DNA of 64,000 nucleotides, taken from assembly GCF_016802725.1 (NCBI RefSeq), contig NC_052668.1:12593001-12657000 (forward strand). The letters run 5' to 3'. The translations under genes were made by a program, and so were the position numbers. The notes beneath the pieces were generated by a model. That model saw nothing but the letters and a program-made list of their open reading frames with translations, searched no databases and had not been told where the DNA came from. Source of the stretch: Solenopsis invicta. Taxonomy: Eukaryota > Arthropoda > Insecta > Hymenoptera > Formicidae. Shown piece by piece: positions 20,669 through 34,330 of this stretch (positions are counted from its first letter, which is position 1; each line of letters begins with the position of its first letter).

Positions 20669-23600
20669 TTTTTTTTGCAATTTTTTTTTTTCCTTTATAT
20701 TTGCACGTGGATTATTGTCCGACATTCCACAAAAAGTATTCGCAATTTTTTTTTACTTTTACGATAGATATTAAATATTTTTAGAGCCACGTGCTTTCTA
20801 TCTTACGTGTGAATCTGTAATGAAAGGCCAATTCCTTTTACATAGAACATTGACAGAAAAATGTTTGAAGCTATAATTGCATGGTAATATAATTAGAAGC
20901 TCCATTTTTATAGTTATTACTTGCGCTATAATATTAATAAATAACTATAAATAAATAACTATGACAAAATTTTACTATAGTAATTTCAAATATTAATGTA
21001 GTAAAATATCAAGGAAAGTAAAATAAATATTTTATAGAATGCAATCACCATTATAGCAAATATAATTGTTTTTACATATTTGTTTGCTATTTACGTAGTA
21101 ATATTTAATAACTATTCGCATAATTAGAACTATGAATATATGGTTGGCATAAAAAAATGACTATAAATTATAGTTAAATTATGGTAATTGAAACCAGTTT
21201 TCTTCTTTTAATGCATTCTTTAATGCATTTCTTTAAACATTTTACAGCGAGATTCCGCTTATTTTATTTAGAAATTCGTGAAACACGCACAAGACTGAAA
21301 CGTCACAGTGATTCTCATCAAATCGCATCATTAGTGCTCACCTCGGAGCAATTTCCATGGATGAACATTTCCCCCCCTCTAGCTCAATGTCGTTCCAAAA
21401 CAATGAATAATTAAGGCCAGACAGTCAATCGTTATAAATAGCGTCGCGCTTTAATCGGCGACGATGCGCGATCGATCATCGTCGTTCGCTCGCGATATTA
21501 ATTAATTCTCAATCGATCGCTGCATGCGTTATCTTTGCTGTTCGATGAATTTTTTAATGCTACGCTCTCTCTTTCTCTCTCTCTCTCTTCGACCTCTCTC
21601 GCGCTTGTCATCGAAGTCATCGCGAGTCTCTGCGAGTCATCTTCTGAAAGCGCGCGAACTTACGGCTCGACCTTAACGCGACCGATTCGCGCGATCGGTT
21701 TATTTACATAGCGCCCGTTCGCCGGCATTCTCGGCGAATTCGTCATCGTCAATTAAGGCGAGTATTATCCGGCCGGCGGGTTATCGTAACCGCTCGTCGA
21801 CGTGTCAACCGTATGAACTCGATAAGCGCGCCCCGGCATGTCGCATGTCGCTTATGAACGCGATTTGGTAAGCTTTCTCGTTTCAAGGCGAGAGATCTCC
21901 GATCTCAAATATTTTGAATTTCGAAATTAGATCGCGCGAACAAGAACGAGGCGGGATCGCGAAAACACATTCGACGTTGTTTTTCTTCTCTCTTTCCTTT
22001 CGCGCGTGGGGGATACTCTGCCATTACTTGAAAAAAAAAAAACGTCTGCTTTATATTTAGAGATGTTTCCACGCGAACGTCATTGTTATCAGCCGGGTAT
22101 CAACATTTCAGCCGCGCGAATCTATGCATAATCATAATACGATAACAATTCTCCATCTGCATCGTTCGCATTTTCTCGGCCGCGCCTGTCACTTCGTTCA
22201 AAAGTTTTATTAATGTGTAAACGAGGTTTGTACGAAAGAGTCTGTGAACGTAAGAATACCGCATTATCGGGACGGTAGCCTGCGCGATTGTTTCTGTTTA
22301 GAGCGTCCCCTAGATATTGTACTGTTGTCAATATTTCTCTAGACAATTCAGAACGCACAAATTCAATACAGCCTCGAGAGGATCGCTGATATTGTGTAAT
22401 ATTCAAATATTGAACGTGTCTAGGGTCTCTTGAAAAGACTCCAATCGCTACTAGCATCAGCGTATCTCAGAATTTTTTCGAGAGATATTGCCGATAATTT
22501 AAATACGGGGTCAGCTATATAATTATTTGTTTCTATATTTGTAGTTGTTTAATAAGCTTGAATAATTATATAAAAAAAAATAACATCACAGAGCAGTCAC
22601 TTTTGCCATGTGGAAATTAAAAGAGTAACGATGGAAAAAGATACGAGAAAAATAATTCTTCGTCTTTTTCTCTTCAATCTACCATCAGGAACTCTATACA
22701 CTGACAAATTTTACTTCACCGGCTCTGCCAAACACTATTCTTTCATAAGTATCATATGCCATTCGGACGATCTTTCATCGCGTTGCGCAAATAATTAAAA
22801 AAAAAAAAAATTTCCCTTTCCTTCTCCGAGTGCGCTCGTGATCATCACACGTTTGTTTTCGCGCTTATTTTCGCGAGGCATCCGCGGCGTTCCATTATCA
22901 AGGTATTCTTGCGCGATGATATCGCCCTCCCGAGATAGCCCGTTGACGGATGGCTCTTTCGCGGAAACGCGCGCGCGGTAGCATCCTTTTAGCATCCGGA
23001 CTGTAAAGTTTAATCGTCCGCGCATCTCGACAATGACGAATCGCGTCAGAAGTGCGTACGCTCCGGCAGAAATCCGGTCGGCGGAATGGAACCGATATAG
23101 ATTTTCACGCTCGTATCCGCGAACCTCGGTCGGACTCGCGCTCCAGTTCCGTTCGCCACAGCACAGATCTCGGACAGATCTTTTTCTCTCGGTTGGTCCC
23201 GAGTGCAATTTCGAGGACGATCTCATCGTTGAGCGCGCGTTTTTATCCGCGGAAAGCGAGAGGGAAGAAGAGAGAAGAGAGAAACAGATTGACCTCTCTC
23301 ATCTCAGATCAAGTACGCTCGCCGAGTGAGTACTCAATCGCAGATCCTTGACCGTTAATTATACACCCGCTCCTAAAAACGGGATTAGCATCGAGAACGC
23401 AAGACGGTAGGCGCTATCGGCGTCTTCGTACATAGAAGTAGCCGATAGAGATACCCGAAGGGTCCGCCTGTTGGCTCTAGAAATAGGCACGGATAGCTTC
23501 ACCCGTTAGGATTGGCGCTTCGAGAGGCTCATCAGGCAACCGATCCGACACTCGGATCGGTTCCTCGAAAATCTTACGGCGTCTCTGGCATAAATACCGA

Positions 23601-24009
23601 TCGCTTCTAATAAATTTGATCGCGTAACGGTATCATTGTTACAGTCGCGCTGGAAAAATACTCTGGAAAACACCGCGCGCTTCGTCCTTCGCCGATTTGA
23701 CTTACGCGTCGCGGCCTCTTCGCGATTTGCGGCCGTCATACGCGCTCCGCGTGTTCGTGGGTTCGCCTTCCCGCCTTCTGCGGCCGTCATCATCCGCGCC
23801 TTCGTCATCCCGGCGGCGATGACGGGGAATGACGGAAGAAGACGCCGGACGGCAAGGAGATCCGGTGGGTGGTGGACCATGCCGATCGTGCCTCACGCAT
23901 GTCGCGCTCGGCCGTGCCGCTGTTCTCTCCGCTCCTCGCGTGGCGGTTCGAACCGAATTGTGATACCGAGACTTAGTTTAGCTTGCGTTTACCTCTCGTC
24001 TCCTCGGGT

Positions 24010-24289
24010 CAGTTAGGCTCGCGCTTTCGAGCCGCCAGCACCGGCTGTGTTCTTTTTCTCTCTCTCCCGCTGATCTTCCTCGATCGCGAGCCGATCTCCA
24101 CGTCTCGACCAGCCGAGCCCTGCCCGCGGATTCCCTCCGATTAGTACTATTTTCTTTTCATTCTTTTCTTTGTTCTTACTCCTCAACATAATCGTGCAGT
24201 CGTTCCCGCTCGCACGAGGTACATGCGAACTGACAGTCGCCGAAGAAGATAGTCCTCGATTTGGACCAGATTGAGTCTCACCGTTCTCG
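24010..24289 (+). promoter_or_regulatory. Candidate non-coding first exon ending in a strong splice donor
   Basis: CpG-rich sequence with a TCAGTT initiator-like site at about 24009-24014 is followed by about 280 bases without a long frame, then CTCGA|GTAAGT at 24289/24290. Composition drops to AT-rich afterwards. It fits a promoter plus 5' UTR exon, but the downstream partner is unknown. Confidence 0.3.
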
Positions 24290-25994
24290 AGTAAGTGGTG
24301 CAGATTGTTGAACGGTGTCGTAAAATACGCACGATCGATTATTATTATTACTTTTTATCATTTTCCGCGAGAGCGAGCGTGATCGTGATAAGTGAGAGAG
24401 CGCTCGAATTTGTTGAAGTTGTGCAAATAGCTGTCAACTGGTCTTACGAGTACAAGTTGTGCAGGAGCCGTCATAAAATTGTAAATTATTACGATATCAA
24501 ATGGTAAATACCGTTATTTGCACTGAATAGGAATTTTAATACTCTCTTTTTAATACTCTCTCACTTAACGCGAAAAATTTAATGAATTTTAATTTACTGT
24601 GACTGATTGAATTTTTCTTGATTAGACAAATTGATGATAAACAAGTTTTGAGATATAATGCTTATTACATTTTTCTTTCACTTTCATTCACGATCGTCAG
24701 CTTTATCTCTCTTTCGCGACTGATGAACTTGAATTTAAATATCTTATCGCTATCAGACGCTGATGTCGTTTGCCAACACGCTGTGAAAGAAATAAGAATG
24801 CGAATAATCGCTTCACCTCTCCTTCACCATTTTTCTCAAAAATTCTTACAAAAATGGAAGATTGTTTGTGTATATACGTGTATTTGATCATATTCTACAT
24901 ATATCTTTTGTATAAAATTGATTGCTAAGGAAAATATAAAATTTTATTTTGGTGTTAATTGTTATTAATTTTTATCTTGATAATTTTTGCATATTTTATT
25001 TGTTTTTTTCTAAAAATACTTAGAACAAAACGTAATAATATATGATATAAAATATTTATCTCGATACGTGTCCTCTCATTATATTTTTTTATTATCCAAA
25101 AAGTTTAGGGAATAAAATACACAATTATATTTATGAATTTCGTAAATTTAAAAAATATTTAGAATTTTAAGTGATCAACGTTCAATTTTTTAAACTTTAA
25201 AATCTCTCACATTTGAGCAATCGAATAATTTTGTTCGATCGAACGTTTCGTTCATTAACACAAAAGAAAAGATTGGTAGAGATTGATCGTTCTCAGAATC
25301 GTTTGATTTTAATGATGAATTAATCAACGACAAGAAATAAAAATGCAAGGCATATTATAGATGTATACAACAGGAATTATCATCCAACGATCTTTGACAA
25401 GTGTGAACGCGTAAATTTGATATCCTTCTGTCGCGACCTGCACGATGGCAATACTAATCACCTAAGTAGCAATTTGTCTATTGTTATCGGTCACATCCGC
25501 AAATTGTATTAATGTACGAATCCAGAGAAGATGACGCTTCGATCTGTCGTGATTAGGACCAAGAGATCAATACGTAGAGATAGATTAGATTAGATTCTTG
25601 TTTATCCCCTGGAAAATCTTTTGCATCTTTGTATCGATTTTCGCTACAATCAGAGGAGATTCGTTCTTGAAGATTCTCTCTCTTTCTCTTTCTCTCTCTC
25701 TCTCTTTTATAATAGTTCTCACTCGATTTATCTCTGCGGGTCTGAGAAGAAAGCGCTTCATCAAGTCGCATTTTTAGCACAGCTGAGCAATTTATATCGC
25801 GTAACTCTATGCAACGGGTATCGTGAGGCGATTAAGGCGAGACAGCGAGCGTGTGCGTTTAGTGCAGTAAGTAAAACAAAAAAAAAGAAGAATTAAAATA
25901 AGTAAATAAAAAATAGCGTCGAAAATCTCATTCGTCAAAAGGAGTATCGAGAAATTCATATTGAGAAATATCTTGAAATTTACACACGCGTACC

Positions 25995-26690
25995 TTTTAA
26001 ACTTATATCAGACTGTGCATTGAAGATTGAAGATTGCAAATCAACTCATTCGCAGTGTGGCGAAAATTTTCATGTCAGCACTGAAAAAAAAGGTTTAGGT
26101 TTTTCTTAAGATTTTAGTATTAAGGTTTTTCAGGTCACTAAATTTGAATATGATATCAGAATTTCAAAATTTAATATGGCACGCGGCGGATCAAAATTTG
26201 GAAAAAATAATTGGATTCTTATAAAAATAATTATTTCAAGGAAAAACAAAGTTTGATCTGACATTTAGAATAATAAAATTCTATATTTTGATTCGGCGAC
26301 TTTTATAATTTTGTAGCACTTATTTTTATAAAATCCAATTATTTTTAAAAATTTTGATCCATTATAGTAGATCCGCTATTTTAAATTTAAAAATTCTGAT
26401 GTTACATTTGGAGTCAACGACCTCAAAAACTATAAGTTATCAAATTTTACAAATTTCAAATGGATAAACCGATTCTTTTTAGATATATGCATATATGCTA
26501 CATTACGAACTGGTGGCACGTCTTTTTTCTGTGTGCACATATACTACGTGCACTGTGAAAGAGCTAAAAACAAAAATTCGACCAATGAAATAATTTTAAT
26601 TTGTTTCAGTCTGATTGGTTGTGTAAACTCTAATCTTCAATTTGCTATCTTCAATCTTCAACACAGTCTGACATGGGCTTTAAACTTCCT
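25995..26690. repeat. 700-bp foldback element
   Basis: The left end ATCAGACTGTGCATTGAAG and right end CTTCAACACAGTCTGACAT are inverted copies. Inner blocks also pair: AATAATTGGATTCTTATAAA with TTTATAAAATCCAATTATT, and AGGTCACTAAATTTGAA with the AACGACCT region. The whole element is therefore close to a palindrome. No coding capacity. Confidence 0.6.
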
Positions 26691-28532
26691 TACTCTAATA
26701 ACAAGCTGCAGCCTTGTCGCTGCGCGTCGATTACTCGTATATATGGTAATATTGCAACTTTCATCGGTGCTGCAGCGTGTTAATAGCGCTGACTTCTCCG
26801 TACGTACGCGATAGATAAATTATAACCAGCTTGCGGGGCTGCAAGTCATATGAGGCGACAAGGCTGCGTCGCATGACGATTGCAGCGAGAAGATGTTAGC
26901 GTTAAAACTCTACGCGTGATTTGTCTTTATGGTGCCATGAAAGCTGCGGACTCGATTTTAATAATGAATTCGTTGAACATAGATAAGAGATCGGTTTTCA
27001 GTTTGAAAAAGTTTCAAAGGAGGTGATTTCTGTGGGGCCATTCATTTTCCTCGGTGGTACTTTCAATTACTTCGGAAACTGCGTCGACGACGGATGAAAA
27101 ATTAAGCCTCTGGGGGCTTTTCGCGAAATGAAAAGTTTAGATATGATCTCACATTGTTCCTTATCTCCATGGACACTCGATGGAATGTCACCTTGGTGAA
27201 ATGGAGCGTATCACAAGCATATTTCAAATATACCCTGGCGCTCCGTCCGCGTCCCCTTACGCGTGTAACGTGAGCGGACTTATCTGCATCTTGTGCGATA
27301 AATACGAAAGTTTGTAGAATGTTTTCAAAATCAACGTTCTCTATCTACGCTGCGTTTCGCCTACTTTAGTAGAAGTGTACGCAGAAGTGTTTCGCAAAAC
27401 TTTTACAGATATTTCTTCGAACACACCCACAAGGCAGCAAATGTATAAACTGATTTATTGGAACATTTATTTCGCGGAAAGAATTTTATTTCGAATGTAT
27501 CGAACGAGAGATAAATTAGCTCGATTACTTTAGCTTTAATGAAATGTTTTATGTGATAATTCCGTTTATTTTACTTTAACAAAAATCAAATTTTTATATA
27601 TTCAATATTATTTATCAATAATAATCATTTTATTATTAATATTAATTTTTAATATATCTTTAATATCAACATATTTTAGTTATAATAATAAATATATATT
27701 TATAACTTAAAATTATACTAACATAATATTTTTCTATTTTTTAAAGTATTAAAAAAAATATTAATCTTTAGATTTTATTTAATCTTCAAATATTAATTGT
27801 ATTAATATTAAATTTATTATTCTTTTAATAAATACATATTATAATAATAAAATAAAATCGTCGTAATGGCATCAAATGTCTTTTATATTTCGTACTTTCG
27901 TAATTCGCTTCTTATAATGGTCCAATATTAATTTGTGAGTTATGCCTTTCGTTGATTCTTTCGCCGCTGCAATCACAGTCGACAGCGGCAAAATTTACGG
28001 GTGCAATTAAACTCCTACGATGCAGTTGCATCATCAAAACAAAACGACGATTAAAAAGTCCTATCCCGACGACTCTGTTCTACTTCGAGCCGAGCGTATT
28101 AATAATCTTCCCCGACGCGCGTCGCGACGGAAAGTAAACATCTTTTGATGAACGGACCGCGGAGCACGGATAAATCCCGTGTTAATACCGCGTTAATGAA
28201 AAGGTCGTTATCAAACGGGCGAGATGTGGGTCAGGCTTCGAGAGGTAAAATGCTATTAACATTATCGCGAAGTGCTTATCGAGGACGCGCGTCGTGGCCA
28301 TGGCGTCGAAACTGACAATGTGATCTCTCGTTGCGCATTCGTGAAGATCTCGTCGGTGTAAAAATGCTGATGAAAATTGAGACCGAGACAACAAGGGTTT
28401 TGTTAAATTGAGAGTAGTCACCTAGTTTTTTTTTTGTGTCAACAACCACCTGTTCTGTAATTTATTCGAGATCGTTATGTATACACTGACAAAAAAAGAG
28501 TCTTGTTGCATTAATAAGAAATCTGATGATTT

Positions 28533-28945
28533 CTCTATGAGCGCTACAATGTTATTTAATATCAATAAAAAGTGGTCCACTCTATAATATTATAAGCATA
28601 CTATATGAATGTTATGTGAGAAGGAAATAATATTATTTATGTCAATAGTTTAAATTATCGGGAATATTAAAACTTTTAAATATAATAATTATAAAGTTTA
28701 TGAATATTTTACGCATAATAATTCACATTAATTTTTTAACAAAAATAATATTCGTAGAGCATTTTTATAATATTTCACGGATATTGAAATTACTACCTCG
28801 AATATTATATAAAGCAAACATAACATTAATAAAATATTTCTATAATTAATAAGTATTATATTCTCGAAATAATATTTTCAAAATATTTAATGTTATTTTA
28901 ATTTTTAATATTCGTATAATATTCTAAGAATACTGTAGCGCTTCA
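28533..28945. repeat. TCCCTATAAGCG-type MITE, copy 3
   Basis: Left end CTATGAGCGCTACAATGTTA and right end AGAATACTGTAGCGCTTCAA are inverted. The interior matches the copy at 46319-46765 (AATTATAAAGTTTATGAATA, GAACATAACATTAATA-like block). Confidence 0.6.
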
Positions 28946-29858
28946 ACCAGAATGTCTGTTTCAAAACGAATGAATCAGTAATCTTGTAGAAATTATTAAA
29001 TTATGGTAAAGCTTATCAAATGTTCTAAATATAAAATCTCTAGTCCTATTATAGTAACCAGAAATTCTGCTTTATTTCATCAAAATGCACTTAATCAAAT
29101 ATATCTTATTAATCTTATTGATTTATCTTAAGTCATTTTTTTCAATGTATAAACTTATACTTAATATATTTTCTCAAAGGGTAAGAAAAAATAAAAAAAA
29201 AGATATAGATTTTTGATCAACAACGGAAACTATCAAGTTTTATTTTTTCACTCCTGAGGTGTAAAAAATACCCCAGGTGACCAATCTCAAATTAAATGCA
29301 TTTCGCCAAAAGCGTTTGTTAATCTAAGGACAGGACTCTGATTATTCAGAATAGAACGCGTGTGCGACACTCATGTCAGTTTCATAATCATCTATGCGTC
29401 AACGCTACGACGTAATCCTCGACAAGACGCCGCTCGCGTGTAATTCGCATCTCGGAGGAGAGATCGGTATCGCAATACCAGCAGCAAAATACGATGCCAG
29501 GCGTGTCCGCGAATTGCCGATAGTCATCAGCTGGCGCGCATTAACGAGTATTCAGCGACAATAATTAAACGATTATCTCATTGTTACGATCGCGATGATG
29601 CGGGAACAATCCGTTATACGTATTAGTGAGATTTCAATGTCGTGGAAACTGATCATGACCGAAGTGTAACGGTAAAGATGGACTTCTGCCAATTATTAAA
29701 GGAACTTGACTTGGAACTTTTTTGTGGCCGTGGTATAGATTTTCTCTTACAATGAAATCGAAAACGGAACATATATAGATGTAGATTGTCATCGCTATAT
29801 TTACTTTCTGCGTATGCAACGCTGGCATTTGATTGTCGATCATGGTTTATATTTTAAA

Positions 29859-30247
29859 CACGCAGAAAAATATCATTCTTGTGTTAAGAGAGCGATTATC
29901 CGATTTTTAGTTTCATTCTTATAAATAACGGTTATCTTTACACAGAATATTTTCTTGATATATAGTTTTAAAATATACTTGTCATTTAACACGAAGCAAG
30001 TATAATAATATTTACTTAAAACGACTTTCTGTACGCACGCAAAAATACTGCGCGGAAAGTACTGTAAATTATTTGATTTTTTTTTAAATATATGATATTC
30101 GATTTTTCTAAAATTTGTGTTGAGTACATTTTAAAACAATTTATTAAGAAAATATTCTCTGTTAAAGATAACAGTTACTTTTTAGAGGAAAAATAAAGAA
30201 AATGACTAATGTATCGTTTTTCTTAGCAGCAAATTTTTTTCTGCGTG
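29859..30247. repeat. 389-bp MITE with CACGCAGAAAAAT ends, copy 1
   Basis: It begins CACGCAGAAAAATATC and ends AAATTTTTTTCTGCGTG, an inverted pair. Inside, TTAAGAGAGCGATTATCC pairs loosely with CGTTTTTCTTAGCA. A diverged relative lies at 33773-34330. Confidence 0.65.
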
Positions 30248-30336
30248 CCTACTTCTGTCAAAGTAGAATAGTAATAGCTGCAATTAAATTCTGAAAGATT
30301 GTCGAGCAAAGAAATTGTTAAGGAAATTGTTACTAT

Positions 30337-30373
30337 GTATTTTATTTTATTTTATTTTATTTTATTTTATTTT
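30337..30373. repeat. (ATTTT)n pentanucleotide microsatellite
   Basis: About seven uninterrupted TTTTA units. Confidence 0.9.
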
Positions 30374-30396
30374 TAATTGAAGTACATATGCGTATA

Positions 30397-30854
30397 CCCT
30401 GTAAGCATGCACTATTCCTAAAATATTATATGTATAAATATTATTAAAATAATATTAAAATAGTATTCAGAGAATATTTAATATTCAATATTTAATATTT
30501 AATATTCAATATTTTTAATATTATTTTAATACTATGGAAATATCGTGTTAATGTTATACATCCGTTTTTACATAATAATTGTGTTACATTACTTTATAAT
30601 AACCATTAATATTATAAAAATGTTCTGCAAATATTATTTTTGTTTAAAAGTTAATGTAAATTATTATAAAATATTCATAAATTATATAATTGTTACATTT
30701 AAAAATTATATATACATAATAATTTAAAATATTGAAGTAAATAATATTATTTCCTTCTCATATAATATTCATATAACATGTATAAAATATTATTACGAGT
30801 GGACATATATCCATTTTTTATTAATATTAAATAATATTGTAACGCTTATAGGGG
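30397..30854. repeat. TCCCTATAAGCG-type MITE, copy 4
   Basis: Left end CCCTGTAAGCATGCACTATTC; right end AATATTGTAACGCTTATAGGGG. Interior matches copies at 13.8 and 32 kb (TTAAAAGTTAATGTAAATTA). Confidence 0.6.
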
Positions 30855-31977
30855 AAAGACATCGTAAAAGAAGAAAAGTACTTTTCATTTCGCATATCGG
30901 TAAGATGCACATGCTAACAGTTAATAAAGCTGAGAAGCGTTTATCTATATAGCTTTGCCATCATCATAAACACGCAGATTGCACTGACACAGGTCGCGAG
31001 ATCGATATACTTCATTGCTGTAAATTAACCACGAACGCGTTTATTACGACTTACCGTTATCACAGGCGCCGCCATTGAACGGTTGTTAGGGAATGGCTAT
31101 TAATCGCGTCCAATAAATCAGTTTACGATGTTAGAGAGGCGTTGATAAATGTTCGCGCAAGACGAGAAGCGTGTCAGACACGTAAACACGCTTTCGAAAT
31201 TTAATTTCGCGTTTTTTTTTTTTAAATTGCGCCCAATAACATTGAATTTTAATACGTTATTAGTGAAATTTTGTATCAGGTCTAATTGTTGATTAAATTT
31301 AGCGTCATCTCGATCTCGAAGTTTTCGGAACAAGCGAGGAAATCTCTGACGATGCTCAATTCGCCGAAATCAACAAGATGACGTGTACATCGCGTAAGTT
31401 ACAAGCTATTCCGGAATAAATGCTTTCACGAGGTATGCGAACGCAAACAACCTATAATACCGCGGAATTTGGGGCAGCAGCGCGCATCCTGTCCTTCTTG
31501 CCTGTGATATGACGTACACACTATTTTTAGTATTAACAATTTGTAGGGCCGCGAATAACCGCGGCGCGCCGCGCGGTAAACACACTTTAAAAAAAGCGGG
31601 AGTGAAATTTATTTTACAACGCTAAAAGGAGGAGCGAGCGAGAGAAAATCCAACGGGCGGCTTATATAAAGCCTAAAACGTATGAAAAAGAAAACAGTCG
31701 CGCGACTAATAATAAAGCGGAGTAGTATTAACTTGATTTTTGCCGACAGCTTTAATTCATTGACAGTATCTACTAGGTGCAGACAATTTTATATAAAAAC
31801 ATAAAAGAAAGTGCTGTATATCTCGGACCAAACACATATCTTTAGTGCTTAATAATATTTTCATACCAATTATTAAATATATTTTTCAGTTCTATAGACT
31901 GCGTGCTTTTTATTTTTTTCAATAAGTTCTTTATAGTTTTTTTTAAATTCTTATAGCGTTATTATCAAAATTTGATG

Positions 31978-32430
31978 ATCCCTATAAGCGCTACAATATT
32001 GTTAGAATATTATACAAATTTTACTAAAAATTAAAATAATATTCCGAGTATATTATTCAATATTTCTAATATTATGGAAACATTATATTAATGTTTTATG
32101 CCCGTTTTTATATAATATTTGTAGTACATTATTTCAATATCCGTGCAATAATATAAAAATATTCTATAAACATTATTTTTATTCAAAAATTAATGTAAAT
32201 TATTATGCATCAAATATTCATAAACTTTACAATTATTACATTTAAAACTTATAATTCTCAATAATTAAAATATTAAAGTAAATTATATTATTATTATTTA
32301 TTTCTTATATAATATTTATATAATATTCATATAATATTATTAGTGAGCATATAATCACTTTTTATTAATATCAGTTAATATTTCAGGAATATTATTTAAT
32401 ATTATATAATATTGTAGCTTTTATAGGGAT
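31978..32430. repeat. TCCCTATAAGCG-type MITE, copy 5 (well preserved)
   Basis: 453 bp. Left ATCCCTATAAGCGCTACAAT and right ATTGTAGCTTTTATAGGGAT are an almost perfect inverted pair. AT-rich body with many AATATT motifs and no reading frame. Confidence 0.75.
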
Positions 32431-33772
32431 CATATTAATTTGAGATAGTTCGAGTTTATGATTGCTTCAAGACCGGCAAACTATATCGGTACGTAATCTA
32501 TAGAAATAAAACATATTTAATAAATGATATAAAATATTATTAAGCATCAAGATCTGCTTTGACTAAGGCGCTTCATTTTATTTCTTATATATTAATCACA
32601 TATCGGTCTAATATTTCAATTGATTATAAAAAATAAGTTTACATAGAATAAAATAAAATATTTTTTAAAGACCCATGAATGTATTCCTTGAAAATCGGTA
32701 TCATAATGTCACGTTTATTCGTAGAATTCCAATAGAGAGTTGGAAACTTGTGAGACGGATTGGTGATAACGTCATGGTAAATCCTTCAATCAGAAAAAAT
32801 GGTGACAGGCAGAATTGCGCGAGTCGCACAATATGGGTTGTAAAATGTCCGCGCGAAAATCGTCAAGCGCGGGATTTCATGCGTGTCGCATGCGTGGCAT
32901 TTATCGTCGTTCCCTCGTTCAACGAGAGACACAGGTAGCGTACAACATACGTCGGCTGGCGCACGTCTCGACGTTGACGCAAGAGGTCGAGCTTTCGAGC
33001 GACCGCTCGCGTCCGATCGCGCGACGCGCGGTTCGGATTCTCTCTATTTGAGAGCGATGACCATTCGCGTGGGTTGAAAGCTCTCATGCAAAAACGCGGG
33101 CTCCTTTAACGTGGCGCCGCCGCTACGCTGCAAAGCCAATAATAGCGCCCGTTCCGCTGGCAATAATTGCTTCGTCGGCCTATAAATCTCGATTGCTTTT
33201 TTTTTGTTGCATGTCGCGCGCGTCACAATGCGCGTCCAATGGAAAAAAAGAACTGTCCTAGAGAGCGATTTTTTTCTCCAGAAGGGAGATCGGGGATGTG
33301 AGTATCACCGATGACCGCGTTGATCCGAGCCAACCGGGCGCTATACAATTGCTATTTACTTTGAGCTTATATACCACGTCAAGAACTGGCACAAAGAAAA
33401 GACGTGCGCTTCGCACAACATCGCTATAAAAAAAAAGAAATACAAAGATGCGAATCGTAGGAGGATCTTTCCGATATGTTCTTCCTCGTATACATATATG
33501 TTTTTCGTAAGGCCCATAAAAATAAGCAGAGGCAGAATATAAAGCAGAGGCTTTATACGTCGGCCTGTTTATTTTTCCAATATCCGGCAGAGCGGAATGC
33601 CCGAACGCATTCAGAAATATATCTACACGAAAGAACCCCGGTTTCGTGCTCACTTTAATCTCTTCTTTCGGGACGAACACGAGTCTCTCGAAATATATTT
33701 CTGTAATCTATGTAGAAATAAATGCATCCGCGAGCATCGTCTGATTAAAGAAGAAACTTTGACGTTACCTAA

Positions 33773-34330
33773 ACATAGAAAGATGTCATTTTTCTGTTAA
33801 GAAAAGCGATTACTTAATTTTTAGTTTTCTTCTTTTAAGTAGCAGTTACCTTTAAAAAGAATTTTTTTAACAATGATCTTAAAATGTACTTATTAGTTAG
33901 TTGAAACAAGTAATATTTACTTAAAACAAAATTTCTATGTATAAATATATATTTCAATTAAGAAAGTATTATTTATTTCAAATATTTCATGAATTCAAAT
34001 ATCCAAGTTTACCATAAGCATCAAATTCATTTATAGTATATTTTGAATTCTACAGTAATTTATTACTTCAATCAAGAATATTAAATTAAAATAAAATTTA
34101 ATTTGCTTCATTCTGATTTTTCTTTGATATAATTTTATAATGTTCTTCGAAAAAATATAAATTTTTTTTCAGTACATGATAACAAATTTTTCTAAAATTT
34201 GTAATGAATATATTTTAAGATAATTTATTAAGAAAATATTATTTGTTCTTGTAATCGTCAATTACGAGAAAAGAAAGGAAATTGAGTAAACGCTTTTCTT
34301 AGCAATAGAATTGATATTTTCTGCTTGCAG
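33773..34330. repeat. CACGCAGAAAAAT-type MITE, copy 2 (diverged, longer)
   Basis: TTAAGAAAAGCGATTACTTA on the left and ACGCTTTTCTTAGCAATAGA on the right are inverted. TTTAGTTTTCTTCTTTTAAG parallels TTTAGTTTCATTCTTATAAA in copy 1. Confidence 0.5.

Noticed and set aside
21425..21470. TATAAATAG promoter-like site
   Set aside because: No downstream exon, initiator or transcript evidence; TATA-like strings are common in this AT-rich DNA.
22795..24016. Several 60-140-codon frames on both strands of a CpG-rich block
   Set aside because: Frames are open on both strands simultaneously, Arg/Ser-rich from composition, and show no domain or splice continuity.
30545..30727. 60-codon Ile/Tyr-rich frame
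   Set aside because: It lies wholly inside a MITE copy and is composition-driven.
31655..31690. CTTATATAAAGCC promoter-like site
   Set aside because: Isolated TATA match with no gene on either side.
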